Part shown: piece after piece, positions 23,444-35,665 of the stretch
Layout: each line of letters starts with the position of its first letter
How positions within the stretch are numbered: the first letter of the stretch is position 1
Assembly (NCBI GenBank): GCA_028023455.1
Contig: JAQFVV010013286.1
Coordinates: forward strand, 105,965-169,964
DNA length: 64,000 nt
Direction of reading: 5' to 3'
Source of the DNA: Epiperipatus broadwayi
Lineage: Eukaryota > Onychophora > Udeonychophora > Euonychophora > Peripatidae
The notes under the pieces: generated by a model
The model's database searches: none
The model's input: the letters and a program-made list of their open reading frames with translations, nothing else
What the model was told of the DNA's origin: nothing
Made by a program: the position numbers and the translations under genes

Positions 23444-23544
23444 GTCAAGCATTGGTGGTCGAGTGGTCAGCATAACTGCCTTACAAGCAGTTGTCCCAGG
23501 TTAGCGGATTCGCTTCCCGGCCAATGCTATGATACATGAAAAAA
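23444..23544 (+). mobile_element. tRNA-derived SINE
   Basis: A compact SINE of about 100 bp. The ends AGCATTGG and CCAATGCT pair as a tRNA acceptor stem. An A box (tggtcgagtgg) and a B-box-like ggattcgcttcc are present, with an anticodon-like AACTGC/GCAGTT hairpin between. It ends in catg plus poly-A. Flanked by aaaatatcgaaaact (23429-23443) and aaaatatggaaaact (23545-23559). Mobilised in trans by a LINE (family knowledge). Confidence 0.88.
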
Positions 23545-24167
23545 AAAATATGGAAAACTTATTTATTCACACTGATTTCACATTTCTTTTTTTTTAATAA
23601 AAATATTTTATTAAATTAGTTAAAATTTATAGAAAATAATATTAAAAACTCACAGCTATAAGTTGATGTTTATTTTGATGTTTATTAAATATATGTTGAT
23701 GTTCATTTAAATATGAGGTGTTTTATTTGTACCTTCCATATCATACATGTAATAATGTTAGTAAATATAATTTTACATTTAATAAAATATTAGCCTAAAA
23801 CAAATTTGAATTTAAAACAAAAATCTGGACACTTGATTTAATTATAAAAGTTTTAACAGAAAAATTTTACATTCAAATAAGACAAAAGAGGATGAATATT
23901 AATCATACCTATCAATGTCTCTGTGAATCTAATAATCATATTATGTAGCAACTGCTTTTTTTAAGTCTTAAGATTTTAAGTTCATTAGATAAAAATCTTA
24001 TTTATCTTCCTTTATTATTTAAAGAATTTTAATCTCTTTAAATTTTATATTCTTGTCTTCCATCCTAATGTTCTTTAGTAAGTGTCTTTAGATATCCTGC
24101 AATTTAAATTCTATGGAGATAAGTGAAGGTTCAGCATTTTTTACAAGTAACCAAAATAATTCCAGTT

Positions 24168-24343
24168 AATTATTAGGTGCTGATTTAGTATGCACTCTTG
24201 GCCATTTTGAATTCTAAAAACCACCCAAACCCCTGCTGACATGTCTAAGTGATAAATGACATCCATTATCAGTGGGGGATTTGGGTGGTTCTTAGAATTC
24301 AAAATGGCCATGAGCATGTACTAAATCAGCACCCAATCATTAT
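24168..24343. repeat. Fold-back repeat
   Basis: Arms of about 55-60 bp share gtgctgatttagta / tactaaatcagcac and ggccattttgaattcta / inverse, around an AC-rich centre (ccacccaaacccc / ggggatttgggtgg). No hammerhead core and no coding sequence. Confidence 0.8.
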
Positions 24344-24536
24344 TATCTTTCTTATAACAGGGGGTTAAACATTCACATTTTACCCTACGTTTCATGTTTC
24401 TGTTATTTCATGTTCAATGTTCTAAGAAAATAATCACTTTTAAATCTTCACAATTTCTCTTCTACCTTCTTTAATCCTTTTCAAATCTCTGTGCTATAAA
24501 TAAGAATTATTAAAACAATGCTATTTTTATTTTTAG

Positions 24537-24618
24537 AGCTATTTTATTTATTATATACTTTATTTTGTTACAACTATAACTTTTACAAACTGGGTATTAT
24601 TTTTAGTGGCTTCCAATG
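24537..24618 (+). other. Candidate coding exon, weak
   Basis: A pyrimidine-rich acceptor (tttttatttttag) precedes 82 bp with no stop in the frame required by the phase-1 first exon, and a consensus GTAAGT donor follows. The peptide would be very hydrophobic (LFYLLYTLFCYNYNFY...), like a membrane helix. In DNA this AT-rich such an arrangement can arise by chance; a shorter exon using the later tttttag is also possible. Confidence 0.2.
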
Positions 24619-24904
24619 GTAAGTGAAATGTTTATGTTTTAGTTGATTTAAGTTTTTATTAATTTGTGTTTTTTTTTTTTTGTTGCAATTTATTTAAATT
24701 TAAGTCTTGTTTTTGTGATAAGATGAATATTATAAGCATACTTCAAGAAATTCAAATATAATTTCAATACTATAAAAATTTAAAAAATCTTTTAGCACAC
24801 TTTTTTCAGAGAAATTAAATAAAAGTGATATTAAAACATTTTGTTTGACTTAACCTGGAATTATTTCGCATAAGTATTATCAGTTTTAACACATTTATAG
24901 GTTT

Positions 24905-25340
24905 CATTATAATATATAATGTTCTTTTCCACTAAATCCAATCAAAAAATATAACCCCAAAATATATACATTCTCCTTTTTTTCGTTCCAAAAACTTTTT
25001 TTCCCATCACCATACATATATACATTTACTTGTTTACCACATCCAATGTTTCAAACACCTTATTTGTAGTCATTTTCAAGGATTTGCTTCTTTTATACTC
25101 CCCCCCCCCCCAAGAGAGAAATGTATAAGTAAAAAAAGGAAAAAGTTTGGGGAGAAAAAGAAGCAAATCCTTGAAAATGGCTACAAATAAGGTGGTCGAA
25201 ACGTTGGATGCTGGTAAATAAGTAAATGTATATATATGGTGATGGAAAGTTTTTGGAAAGAAAAAATGATTATGTATATATTTTTGGATTATATTTTTTG
25301 ATTGGATTTAATGGAAAAGAACATTATATTTTATGACATA
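24905..25340. mobile_element. Long fold-back element with decayed hammerhead-like core
   Basis: Arms of about 200 bp are inverted copies (ataatgttcttttccac on the left, ttggaaaagaacatt type sequence on the right), meeting at a run of 12 C residues (25100-25111). In the right arm, ATCC and GGAT would pair as stem I around TTGAAAA ... GAAACGTT (25167-25212), a hammerhead layout with a mutated core. Confidence 0.7.
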
Positions 25341-26051
25341 TATATTTTGAAAAAAAAAAAGGAGGTGTGTGCTGTTGTTAAAAAGATTTTAACGGTGATG
25401 ATAATAAGTAAAATATATTTAGGTTTCATTATAGACTGCTTATTTGATTTTAAGATTTTGAGCTAAAGGATATTATCTTTTTTCCTGAATGAATCATTTT
25501 GAATTGAATCAGAAGATTGGAAAGATAAATAAATTGAGGAAAAGATATTGTTATCCTGTTTATTATTCAAATTATGTTTTTTTCCCCCTTAAACATAAAA
25601 CTAATCAGTATATAACGATTGTTAAAAACAACAACAACAACTAATCCGTGCATTCTTTTTCTGGTTTGGGATCTGCCTGCTTTACAATTATTACAAAAAT
25701 CAAAATCTTGTTTTTTTGTAAATATATTAATTACTTCTCTTTTTAATTTTTAGGAATTGAAAGCTCTATCTAATTTAAAAAAAAAAAGAAAAAGAAAATA
25801 AAGAATTGGTGTCTCATCCAGACGATGCCTTTTGCTCAGTAGCCTCATCTCGTCAGTTGATTGAACCTGTGAAATGGCAGCATAATGCATGTTTATTTAT
25901 GTTCATATAATCTTAAATTGTTCATTTTACATTTTAAAAAAAATGAAAATAAAGCTTATATGGATCATTAGAACATTATACACCCCAATTTGATTGCCAA
26001 ATCTGATTTTATCATTACATTTCATCAGTTTAATGTTAATAATACCAATAA
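25341..26051. other. AT-rich DNA
   Basis: Intronic or intergenic, nothing recognised beyond homopolymer runs. Confidence 0.4.
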
Positions 26052-26067
26052 AAGGTACTTTACTTTT

Positions 26068-26166
26068 TTCATGTGTCATAACACCAGCCGGGAAGCGAAC
26101 CCGCTAACCTGGGAACAACTGCTTGTAAAGCAGCTGTCACTGACCTCTCGACCACCAATGCTTGAC
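26068..26166 (-). mobile_element. tRNA-derived SINE
   Basis: Same 100-bp SINE family as 23444-23544, minus orientation with its A-tail as ttttttc at the left. Flanked by aaggtactttactttt (26052-26067) and aaggtactctactttt (26167-26182), a 16-bp duplication with one mismatch. A plus-strand reading frame through it is incidental. Confidence 0.88.
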
Positions 26167-26182
26167 AAGGTACTCTACTTTT

Positions 26183-29100
26183 CTTTTAATAGAATCCATG
26201 TATTTGGAAATATTTCAGATTACATTGCTTTACATTTTGGTAAATGTAAGATATATAGTGTCAAATATGGCAAAATATTTTTCAAATTAGCAAGACCCTG
26301 GATACATTTTTCTACAGGATGCATTCTTGTTTGTTTTTTTAAAAATTTAGATTTGGTGATAAAATCCAATGTTTTGTTTTACTATAGTTAAATATTCTGA
26401 TATTTAATGTTATTTAACTTTTTATTCCATCCAAAATTTAATAAAAAAGCAGTATAAAGAAAATAAAGGGGACTAATTGTCCTGCAGTCTCATATGGTCG
26501 GATTGTTGGTCTTCATCTAAATTCTAAAGATAAATGATCTTGGTTTTTTTAAAAAAAGTTTTTTTTATAGATTTATTGTTTCTGAAAATTCATTTCTTTT
26601 CTCTTAATAGTAATTAAGTCAAATAAATTTTTTACTTTGGGGAAATATATATATTCTAGTTTGCTTGCATGTGTAGCACAATTGTCCTCAAAGCTGTATA
26701 TTGTTACCAAGTAGATAAATAAGAACAAATGAGTTTAGCACTTTCAAAAGGTCCAGTCTTCATAATCATAACTTAACTGTTAATAAGGTTAATGATATGC
26801 AAATTTATGCTGATTATGCTAGACATTCCATTTCCTTGATAAAACATAGCATGTATCTTTCCTGTTTATGGCGTCTTTGTCTGTGGAGGAAGATGGCTTC
26901 TTTGACTTTTCTTTTGAGGTCATGTCTCTCTCTGCACATGATTGTGGGGTTGTCTGGAATACACTCATAATGTTTTGTGTTCTGATGCTGAAAGAAAACC
27001 GAATAGGTGGAAGGTTGATTGAGAGCTCTATTGTATGAGTATTTGTGTTGTGCCAGTCACATGGACAAAGATGCTCTGCTTTCCCCATAGTATGAGCCTT
27101 TACAGTTATTGTTGGAACAAGCAATATTGTATACTATATGGAGGGTTTGTAAAAGCAGAATTTGATCTTTAGTGTTGTTGATTAAGTTGTTGGAGTTATC
27201 TTGATTCTTTTCATCATTTCTTTACTATTAATCTAAACATACATCACAATGTTCACTTTGGTTTAGATTTTTTCTTTTGTTGTTTTGGGAATTATTTATT
27301 AAATCGGTTTTTAGAATTTTTCGATATTTTATTAAATATAAGTAATATAACATCTTAGTGTGAAGTTTGATGCAATATAATGTTCATGAAGGTTATGATA
27401 CTTCTATTTTAGTTAGCTGACTAGAGCTGTTTTAAAATTAAACCGAGTAAATTAAAAAAACAACAACTCATTTTGACCAGTTGAATGGAAACTTGTGGTC
27501 AGTATGCTACTTGGGTGCTTGAACATCACAGGATATTCTAGATAATTGACTATTTTATTTCTTATTTTAATAATGACTTTGTGGCCTTCAGTTTTGAGTT
27601 TGAATATAGAGATTTTACAACCAGACCACTGAAATCTAGCACTGCAATTTCCACTCTTATTAAATTATTTTTGTTTATTATGATTTTATATTATAGAATG
27701 CAACTTCAGCAACTACTTGGCTACTTCGTATTTAAACTCAAAAAAGTTTATTTTTTTGTTTGTAACATCCATTTAAGATTTTATTTATAAAAGATATTTA
27801 TTTAAATTATAATAATCTTATATAAATGTTGTGTACATTTAACACAAAAGGTAGACTTTTTTTTTTGTTATATACTTTATTCGTTCTAAGCATGCTTTTG
27901 ACATAGATATGTCATATTCGTAGCAAATTAAATTTATTTAGTGTTAATGGATTTGTAATTTCTTTGTGGTGGTTGGCACAATGCTGGATGTCCACCTATT
28001 CAGCTGAAGCATTTGGATCTTTGCTTTGGGGCCCCAGGGATGAGGATCATTGGACAATGGATGACTTATTGGCAGTTGGAACATGGAGACCCATGAACAG
28101 ATAACAAGATTATAGCAAACCTTTTATGAATATAATTGTTATTGAGGGTATGTTCCTTTTGTAAACCTGGTTAATAATTGTTTTACCTTTGTAACATTGA
28201 ATGCTTTGTAATCATCAATGGATAAGTAGACTTGAAAATTTATGTAATCTTTTAACTAATAAAGGTTACTTTTGAAACTAATCCATTTCTTTGAAGGTGG
28301 TATGCATGTCTCTTTTTTATGTATAATCTCATGATCTACAATTATCCAGTTCTCTATTATTTTGTGTTTTCTGACCTCTTTCTCTGTACATACAATTCCG
28401 GCTGTAGTCAAATCGAACTTTTGGCATGAATTGCCTTCATGTTCTATGAATATGGATAAATATGGATGTCTATTCTTTATTTCCCTGTGCTCTATTATAT
28501 AAATATGTATGCTGGGCTAGTCTAGTTGATAGATTCACCTGCAATTATGTAAAAAAATTGCAGTAATTCTATTACTGAAGTATAATAATTAAAGATAATA
28601 CTATTACTGATTCTTCCATAGAGAAAATATTGAAAATGTTAAATACAATGTATATAAATTTTTGGTGCCGGGCATCCTTATTAAAGGCGTTATGTTATCA
28701 ATGTGTTTTTTTTTGATATAAAGAGATATTAATGTACTGCAAATTGTTATTATTGTTTTTTGTATTAGAGAATTATTAGTGACACTTGATTATACAATAT
28801 TAGAATCTATCTTTAAGTAAGTTATTTTCTTCAGATACTTGCTATTGAAATATTGACACACCATTTTAAATATCACACACAATCACACTATTGATTGGAA
28901 GGGTTAATCTATTGAATAGGTTTCTTGTCTGTCTTACACATTGAAGAAACCAAATAAATATCTGATTCACATCCTCAGACATACACATACATATTCAAAG
29001 TAGCAAAAATGGCTTGATAACTTATTAATATGATTTACCTTCATCATTTATCTCAAGAATTGCTTTTATTCTACAAGAATTGTGTAATATTTAGTTAGAA

Positions 29101-29445
29101 TATGAAGGATTTTATTAATCCATTCCTCATGGAAAAACACATTTATTCAATTATAATCATCAGAGGCTGAATAACATTTGTGAGTGACTAGTGTGGAGAC
29201 CATGGAAGATTTGTAACATCATTTTTATATTTTCCAATCCACTGTTTGATTGCACAGAATAAAAGATATTGGATCTATTATAATCTTGGGAGATGAAATA
29301 TTATTTGGAAAGAGTTCATATTATAGGGTACCTCAAAATGTTCAGACTGCTTTTATAAATCCATGATGAGATTATTATATGTTATTCAAATAAATATGGT
29401 TCCAGATTTGAAGTTGGGTGATAAGCTTTTGTTAATTATCATACG
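26183..29445. other. Intergenic or intronic DNA with two unexplained less AT-rich patches
   Basis: 26820-27130 is clearly less AT-rich and contains a 101-codon minus-strand frame without recognisable motifs. 27967-28104 is an open plus-strand stretch (WWLAQCW, LLWGPRDEDHWTMDD) ending in a stop and followed by an AATAAA signal at 28258-28263, so it may be the 3' end of a transcript or a processed copy. The rest is AT-rich. Confidence 0.35.
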
Positions 29446-29641
29446 ATGTAAATACATCTAATAGTTTGAAAAATTCTAAGCAATGATTTGTTTGATCCTA
29501 TGGCATATATTTGATCATCCATTGACAATTTTTAACATCAGCAATGTAAATACATCTAATAGTTTGAAAAATTCTACGCAATGATTTGTTTGATCCTATG
29601 GCATATATTTGATCATCCATTGACAATTTTTAACATCAGCA
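29446..29641 (+). repeat. 98-bp tandem duplication
   Basis: Two adjacent 98-bp units (29446-29543 and 29544-29641) differ at a single visible position (taagca against tacgca), so the duplication is recent or is an assembly artefact. Confidence 0.92.
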
Positions 29642-30084
29642 AAAAATTGGGATACCATGCATAGTCACTATACGAACCAGAACAACTCACTTTTTGATCT
29701 TTTCTTATGTTAATGATCTCTTTTTTCCTATTATGCATAGAGATATATATTTATGTGTAAATTACATCACAATTCTCATGTTTAAATAAAACAATAGAAT
29801 AATAGCAATATTGTTATCAAGTAACCCTACAGTTATAAATGAATTATAGTTTTGGCTTGACAATAGATTTCTGATGTTCTATTGGTTTATTTAAATAAGA
29901 GACTATGGATTGAAAAACAGTTGACTATTGGTGTTTTTGTTTGATATATGTGTATGTGTGTGTAACACCATTTACATTCATTTATGTATGGGTATGATTG
30001 CTTTTATTACTATTATAGTACAAATGTTTTGGGTAGATATTACTTTCCATTGTCCGAGTAGTAAAGAGACTAAATTTTTGTTGG

Positions 30085-30097
30085 AAGTATTTGTTAT
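30085..30097 (+). repeat. 13-bp target-site duplication, left
   Basis: The sequence aagtatttgttat recurs exactly at 30909-30921. Confidence 0.85.
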
Positions 30098-30203
30098 TAA
30101 AACAGGAAAAACTCTCCATACAGTAGTGCCATTCAATGCAATCCAGAGTAATCAATGGATGCCAGAAGGCTTGTGCATAAAATTCCTATCTAGTGTCTAC
30201 TCA

Positions 30204-30260
30204 TCCAATATCCCCAGATTAGTTTCTGGCTTGTAGCCTTTGTCAGTGAGCAGCCTTGGA
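30204..30260 (-). ncRNA. Inactivated hammerhead ribozyme, family A
   Basis: The 57-nt fold is retained, but the core is CTGACAA: invariant G8 is A, and TAATC replaces TAGTC. It should be inactive. Confidence 0.7.
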
Positions 30261-30690
30261 TCTGAGTGCACTGCACCTAGTCTGCAGATATTGGATGAGT
30301 AGGCACTAGATAGGTATTTTATGCACAAGTCTTCTGGCATCCATTGATTACTCTGGCTTGCACTGAGTGGCACTACTGTATGGAGAGTTTTGCCTGTTTT
30401 AATAACAGTTATAAGAAAGCATAAAAAATGATGATCATGTAATGTTTAGTGGTTTAATACCAATCCTGCATAATAGGATAGTGGTGGCTATAGTTATTAA
30501 AGAACCAAAGACACCAAAATGTATGGGTACAGAACTGAGTTCAGACCTTTATGGCTATATAAGCTAATGAGCTTAGATTGAAAATATTGTGTTTTCAATT
30601 TTATTCTCATACTTTTGTAGTTAAGCAGAGATAAAAGGTGGCTACTGGAGGGTTGCATTAGATCCTAAGATCTAGGTGCAATGCTCTCAA

Positions 30691-30747
30691 TGCAAGGCTT
30701 CTCACTGACAAAGTCCACAAGCCAGAAACTAGTCTGAGGATATTGGA
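30691..30747 (+). ncRNA. Inactivated hammerhead ribozyme, family A
   Basis: Same G8-to-A lesion (CTGACAA) as the left arm of this insertion. Stem II is weakened (AGTC / GCCA). Confidence 0.7.
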
Positions 30748-30908
30748 TGAGTAGGCACTAGATAGGGATTTTATGCATAAGCCTTCTGGCATCCGTTGAT
30801 TACTCTGGCTTGCACTGAGTGGTACTACTATATGGAGAGTTTTGCCTGTTATAGTAACAGTTATATACAAAGCATAAGAAATGGTGATCATGTGATGTTT
30901 AATGGTTT

Positions 30909-30921
30909 AAGTATTTGTTAT
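30909..30921 (+). repeat. 13-bp target-site duplication, right
   Basis: Exact repeat of 30085-30097. Confidence 0.85.
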
Positions 30922-33199
30922 ATTGAAATGTTGATGTAATAATAATAAGAAACTGCATGCACAGGTGTGTTTACATTTTATATCTTTTGCCATGAAAATA
31001 ATTTATATAATATTTTACTGCTTTCAAATATTTAGAAAGCCAGTTTCAAAAAAATAGTGGGTTTGGGCAAATAATTTAAGTTAAAATAGCCTTGGCTATA
31101 TAGATTTTTTTTATATAAGTTAAATGTTCAGTGTGAACTTGAGAATGAAAATTTGAAAAAGAAGCTTATGCATTTTATAGATCAGAAAGTCAAATAATCA
31201 AAAAAAAAAAATATTATGAGGCTTTAGAGATGTGAAGAAAGATGAAATTGATAAGAAATAACATTTTTAAAAATTACATTTGAACTGATCAAGTAAAAAG
31301 AATGACTTTTAAGAAAATGAAAATTATGCTTATGATATTAAGAATTATTATATGATGCTGCTATATAAATATGAAGGTAAGAATACATTGGATTAAGAAA
31401 ATAGCAAATTATTATGAATGATGATTGCATGACTATAGTTTATTATCTGCAAAAGAGAAAAACAAATCATTTTATAAATAAAACAAAGAATTTGAAATAG
31501 ATGTTTGAAAAGATTACAGAACCTATCTTAGGATTATGAGCATTCAACTCAAAGGCAGAGAGTGTTTCTGGATAATAGCCATGAAAAGAAAAGGAAAGTC
31601 TTCAGTTGGCTTTAAAGATGAAATTATAGTGCTCCATTAATTATGAAAATAATCTTGCTAGTAGTCTAGTTATTGATGTAATTTACAAATTTTTGAGGGC
31701 CATAATGTGACACCTATGACAAAGAAAGCTGTAATTGTTGAGAGCATCAGCTTTATAAAGGAAAGAGGTGGTAAATGGATCACCCTGATAAAAATTAACA
31801 TCATAAATAAATTATCATGAACAGAATGTCTTTAGTAATATTAACAATAAATAATTGAATGATTAGAGACCTGGGAAGGCATATGATGTTTAAGCAGCAG
31901 AAAAAACATTGAGTTTTGATCCATCACTATATCACTGTTCTAAATTACATAGGACTTTTTAATGATCATTATATTAAAATGCAGGAAACAATTATGAGCT
32001 CAGGAATATATATATATTGCACAGTTGATTGCTCAGAATATCAAATGCCAAGCTTTGAAAAAGTACACGTGATGAAAATGAAATCAATGGAAGTAAAAAC
32101 AAATTCTTTAGGATTGAGCTTCTAACTAAATAAAATGAAAACATATCTTAGGGCAGACACTATGGTAATACTTAAAACATTATATATTGAAGCTTGTATT
32201 AATCAAAAAGATTCAAATCATATCACCCAAGAAATTTCAGGAGTAATTTAAAATGTTTAATCTGTAATATTAAAGTAAAAACAAATAAATCGAAAAAATA
32301 AGCTAAGCAAAAGATCTTAGAATAAAGCAATATTTTAAAAACAAAAATCTTAAGTCGCCTGTTTTAATAACAGTTATAAGCAAGCATAATAAATGATGAT
32401 CATGTGATGTCTATTGGCTTATTATCTTAAATCATAGCGGGTGATATTTTCCACCAATTGTTTTTACCAATAGTTAATTTTCACCTACTGCCACCTGTTA
32501 GACTCTCATCTAATTAAACGTGTAATTAATTTAAAATCACATTTTAGTAGCAAAAAATATTATTACAAGGATTTAAAAAAAAATCTAATGGTTTATTGTT
32601 CAGAAGTTCACCAAAAGTTTGAGCAAACGGAAGCGGAAGAACTGATGGAGTTTAAACTTTAAAGTCTGCCATTCTTTCAGTGCACTGAACCCTACAGAGC
32701 ATTATAAAGATTGATAAAATATTATTAATTATATGACACAGTTTTTTTCTTATATATATGCATGTGTTGGGACTTTTCTTTGTATATAAATATAATTATG
32801 TGGTCAGTTGCTAAGAAGTTTATATAAACCAAATGCAAACTGAGCACAATCGTTCTATTCATTTGACCAATCAGATTTAATCCCTTTTACTTTGCTAGAA
32901 TTCATTATGTCACCGAGCTAAATCATACAGTTCTTTTATTTACAAATAGCTAAAGAGGTGTACACAACTGGTTCAACTAATATTGAATTGTCTCAAGTTC
33001 TAACACAGCTGACAACAATAAAAAATGATTAAAATAAATCATCTCATTCCACATTGAGTGTAATTTTCCTATTTTGTAAACACGTTTTTTACCTATTTAA
33101 CTCATTTGTAAAATGTGATGACTATATGCAAAGCAGGTTTATCAAAAACTATTTATTTGAATAGAAGCATTGTATATAGTCTATACATTATACTTGTAT
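30922..33199. other. AT-rich, purine-biased DNA
   Basis: From about 31140 to 32330 the plus strand is strongly purine-rich, like the dead LINE at 56-58 kb. It may be an old retrotransposon, but no motif survives. A family A end fragment lies at about 32356-32425 (cctgttttaataacag ... gatcatgtgatg). Confidence 0.4.
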
Positions 33200-33645
33200 T
33201 CAAATATTACAGATTTAGCCTGAATTCTGCTCACCCCTCTTCTGTATATTTAAATGGACATATTAAGATCTTATATATAAAGGATCAGAGTGACTTAAAA
33301 ATCAACATGGGTATGGCAACAATATTGCAATCAACAAGGGCTTTGAGCCATCCATTATCAAATTTATAATAATATGGATGACTGAAAAGTTGGAGGGTGG
33401 AGAAGATTGAAGCTTGTCCATTAAAGTTTGTAGATTTGCTATCTTAATATAAACCAAGCATTAATTATATATATATGGGAGACAATGATCTGGACCAACT
33501 GATTATTGCTGTTTCAGCACTAAATGTATATAATAGAGTCATTTATCTTTTCACATGTCTGTGGTCATGTGTATTGCTTATATAGGATGGAATGGATACC
33601 TGAAGGTAGCTTGAAAGTCTGTGTTCAAATCCCCTCTAATTACAA
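33200..33645 (+). mobile_element. Family B hammerhead repeat, single old monomer
   Basis: The order of blocks (acatgggtatgg, gatggctgaaaagttgg type, cttgtccattaaagt, tatcttaatata, then the ribozyme region, then gtggtcatgtgtat) matches the plus arm at 47.1-47.4 kb. The ribozyme (33486-33541) is dead: CTGATTA and TAAA replace CTGATGA and GAAA. Confidence 0.6.
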
Positions 33646-34076
33646 AAACTATTTATACTAAACTTTAATCAAGTTTAATTGTGACCTATTTATATTTATT
33701 GAATTATATAAACATGCACATCTCCTAATTATTAAGTAAAAATACATACTTCAATTTCACACATAATAAAAACCCTTAAGTAACATGGAGACAATAATTA
33801 AAAGTATAAATTATAATGCAAAACATTATACATCATTCACTGATCTAATTAGCTCATATTTAAACCTAGTTTATACAAATTAATTATTAAATACAGTTTA
33901 AGTTTCATTATAATAATAATCAAATCATGTTAATACTTTATAAATTTAACATTTAAATTTAATATTTTTTTGTGCTTAGGTAGTTAAGGTTCAAAATTAT
34001 CACAGATTTTATTTCCATTATCATGAAAAATATTAAGTGATAATATAAGCATTGTGTAATTTTTCCTTAATATCTT

Positions 34077-34493
34077 ATAAACTAATGATCAGCTTTTCAA
34101 GCTAATTCACATATGCTTTATGAATCTTAATAATAAATGAATACTCTCACTTCCAATACAAGATAAAGTCTTTGTAAAAGAATAGAATGAATCCACCTAT
34201 TCTTTCAACCCAAACACTTAAGTATGGGAAAATCTTAAGAACTGGAAATGAGAGCGTGAAGATATTAACCAATCATAGTAAAAGTAATTTAAAGTGATTG
34301 GTTAATATCTTCACACTCTCATTTCCAGTACTTAAGATTTGCCCATACTTAAGCATTTGGATTGAAAGAATAGGCGGATTCATTCTATTCTTTCACAAAG
34401 ACTTTATCTTGTGTTGGAAGTGAGAGTATTCATTTATTATTAAGATTCATAAAGCACTTGTGCATTAGCTTGAAAAGCTGATCATTAGTTTAT
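34077..34493. repeat. Long fold-back element, 417 bp
   Basis: Two arms of nearly 200 bp are close inverted copies (ataaactaatgatcagc on the left, gctgatcattagtttat on the right) and meet near 34280. It is non-coding and MITE-like. Its size is almost the same as the fold-back at 6206-6623, but the sequences differ. Confidence 0.88.
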
Positions 34494-35161
34494 TACAATT
34501 CATAAATATCGTGCTATATAAAATAAATATCTCACTTAATATCTTATGTAAAATGTAAATCATCTGTATCCATGCTCACATATACAACTCATGCAACTTT
34601 CCTGAAAATTTAATTGTCTTAAATTCAGTTTCTTTATTTAAACTTTTTGCAGCATCCAAGATTTGATTATATCAAATTGAGCTTTCTTTACATATTTCTT
34701 TTTTTATCAAAGTTAGTTTATCTTGACCTCATATATCTTTCAGAAAATATAACTACAACTTATAAAACTCCATTTTCACTGCAAAGTTTCATATGTTAAT
34801 AACGAGTCAATCATATAAACAATCTAACTTTCTAAATATACCATTGTGATTACAGAAATATGAACAATAAAAATAAGTTCTTATGGCTAGAATTGGCTAA
34901 TTCAGTTCAAATCAATTCCACAAATAAAATCTGACATGATCTCATATCAGTATAGCTAAAGGAAACAGTAAACTTTGGATAGCTAAATTATTTAATTTGC
35001 AATTAATTCTTCAAATACTCATGAATTTATAAGTCAATTATTAAATCCCACATAATAAAAGAAATATTTGATTTCAAGTTCAAAACCTATTCAAACAAAT
35101 ATATTAATAAAATCAAATAACCACGAATACATGAAAACAATTTTAAAATTCAATAGAAACA

Positions 35162-35665
35162 TCAATCCCATTGGCAAATAGTGGCCCAAGGGCCACCACA
35201 TGTGGCCCACTAAGAGTTTTTATGCAGCCTGCCAAGACAATCAGAAAAATTCACCTTGAACTGAGATTTCCTTCCCATGCACTACCGAAGATTCATCTCA
35301 TTTTCCACTAGGATGGCCATATCAATACACAAATGCAGTGTAGATACGATGTGCAGTGCTTTTCCAGTTGATCTGGTTAATTTCAATTTTGTCTTTGCAT
35401 TAGCAAATATATACATTTCCAACTTTAGTGAAACCATGAACCCTCTGAAAAAATGTAAAATCGGTGATAAATGTCGTGTGTTTAATGAAGAATGGACAAA
35501 CAAATATTTCTTTGGTAATACAGGGAATAAAGCGGTGTGTTTATTCAGTCATGAAAAAAAAAGTGCGGTTCTCCACTAATCTTCGCTTCCACAAAGTGGC
35601 CCCTGATGCGGCCCTTCGCCAACCTCTGTGGTCCCTGAGCCAAAACAATTGCCCACCCCTGCCAT
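35162..35665 (+). pseudogene. hAT-type DNA transposon fragment with BED-domain-like coding remnant
   Basis: 35436-35579 encodes a short peptide with CRVFNEEWTNKYFF and a following VCLF, matching in my memory the N-terminus of ZBED5/GTF2IRD2-like hAT proteins, where this begins the zinc-binding BED-type domain. The second zinc-binding half is missing (SHEKKS then a stop). The right end, gcccacccctgcc, is the complement of the CAGGGGTGGGC terminus typical of hAT elements. The left end (tggcaaatagtggccc) is decayed. It is a broken copy and makes no functional transposase. Confidence 0.65.

Larger units (their letters stand above)
30098..30908. mobile_element. Family A hammerhead element, complex inverted copy
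   Basis: One 811-bp insertion by its exact 13-bp flanking duplication. It contains a left arm (minus ribozyme), a truncated right arm ending in gatcatgtaatgtttagtgg, an internal region in opposite orientation to that of 10451-11172, and a second full right arm (plus ribozyme). Both ribozymes share the CTGACAA lesion. Reading frames across the arms are repeat-derived. Confidence 0.85.

Noticed and set aside
23444-23544. A functional tRNA gene
   Set aside because: The B box deviates from GGTTCRANTCC, a poly-A tail and target duplications flank it, and five dispersed copies exist, so it is a SINE.
29446-29641. CRISPR-like or satellite array
   Set aside because: Only two units, with no spacers; it is a simple tandem duplication in eukaryotic DNA.
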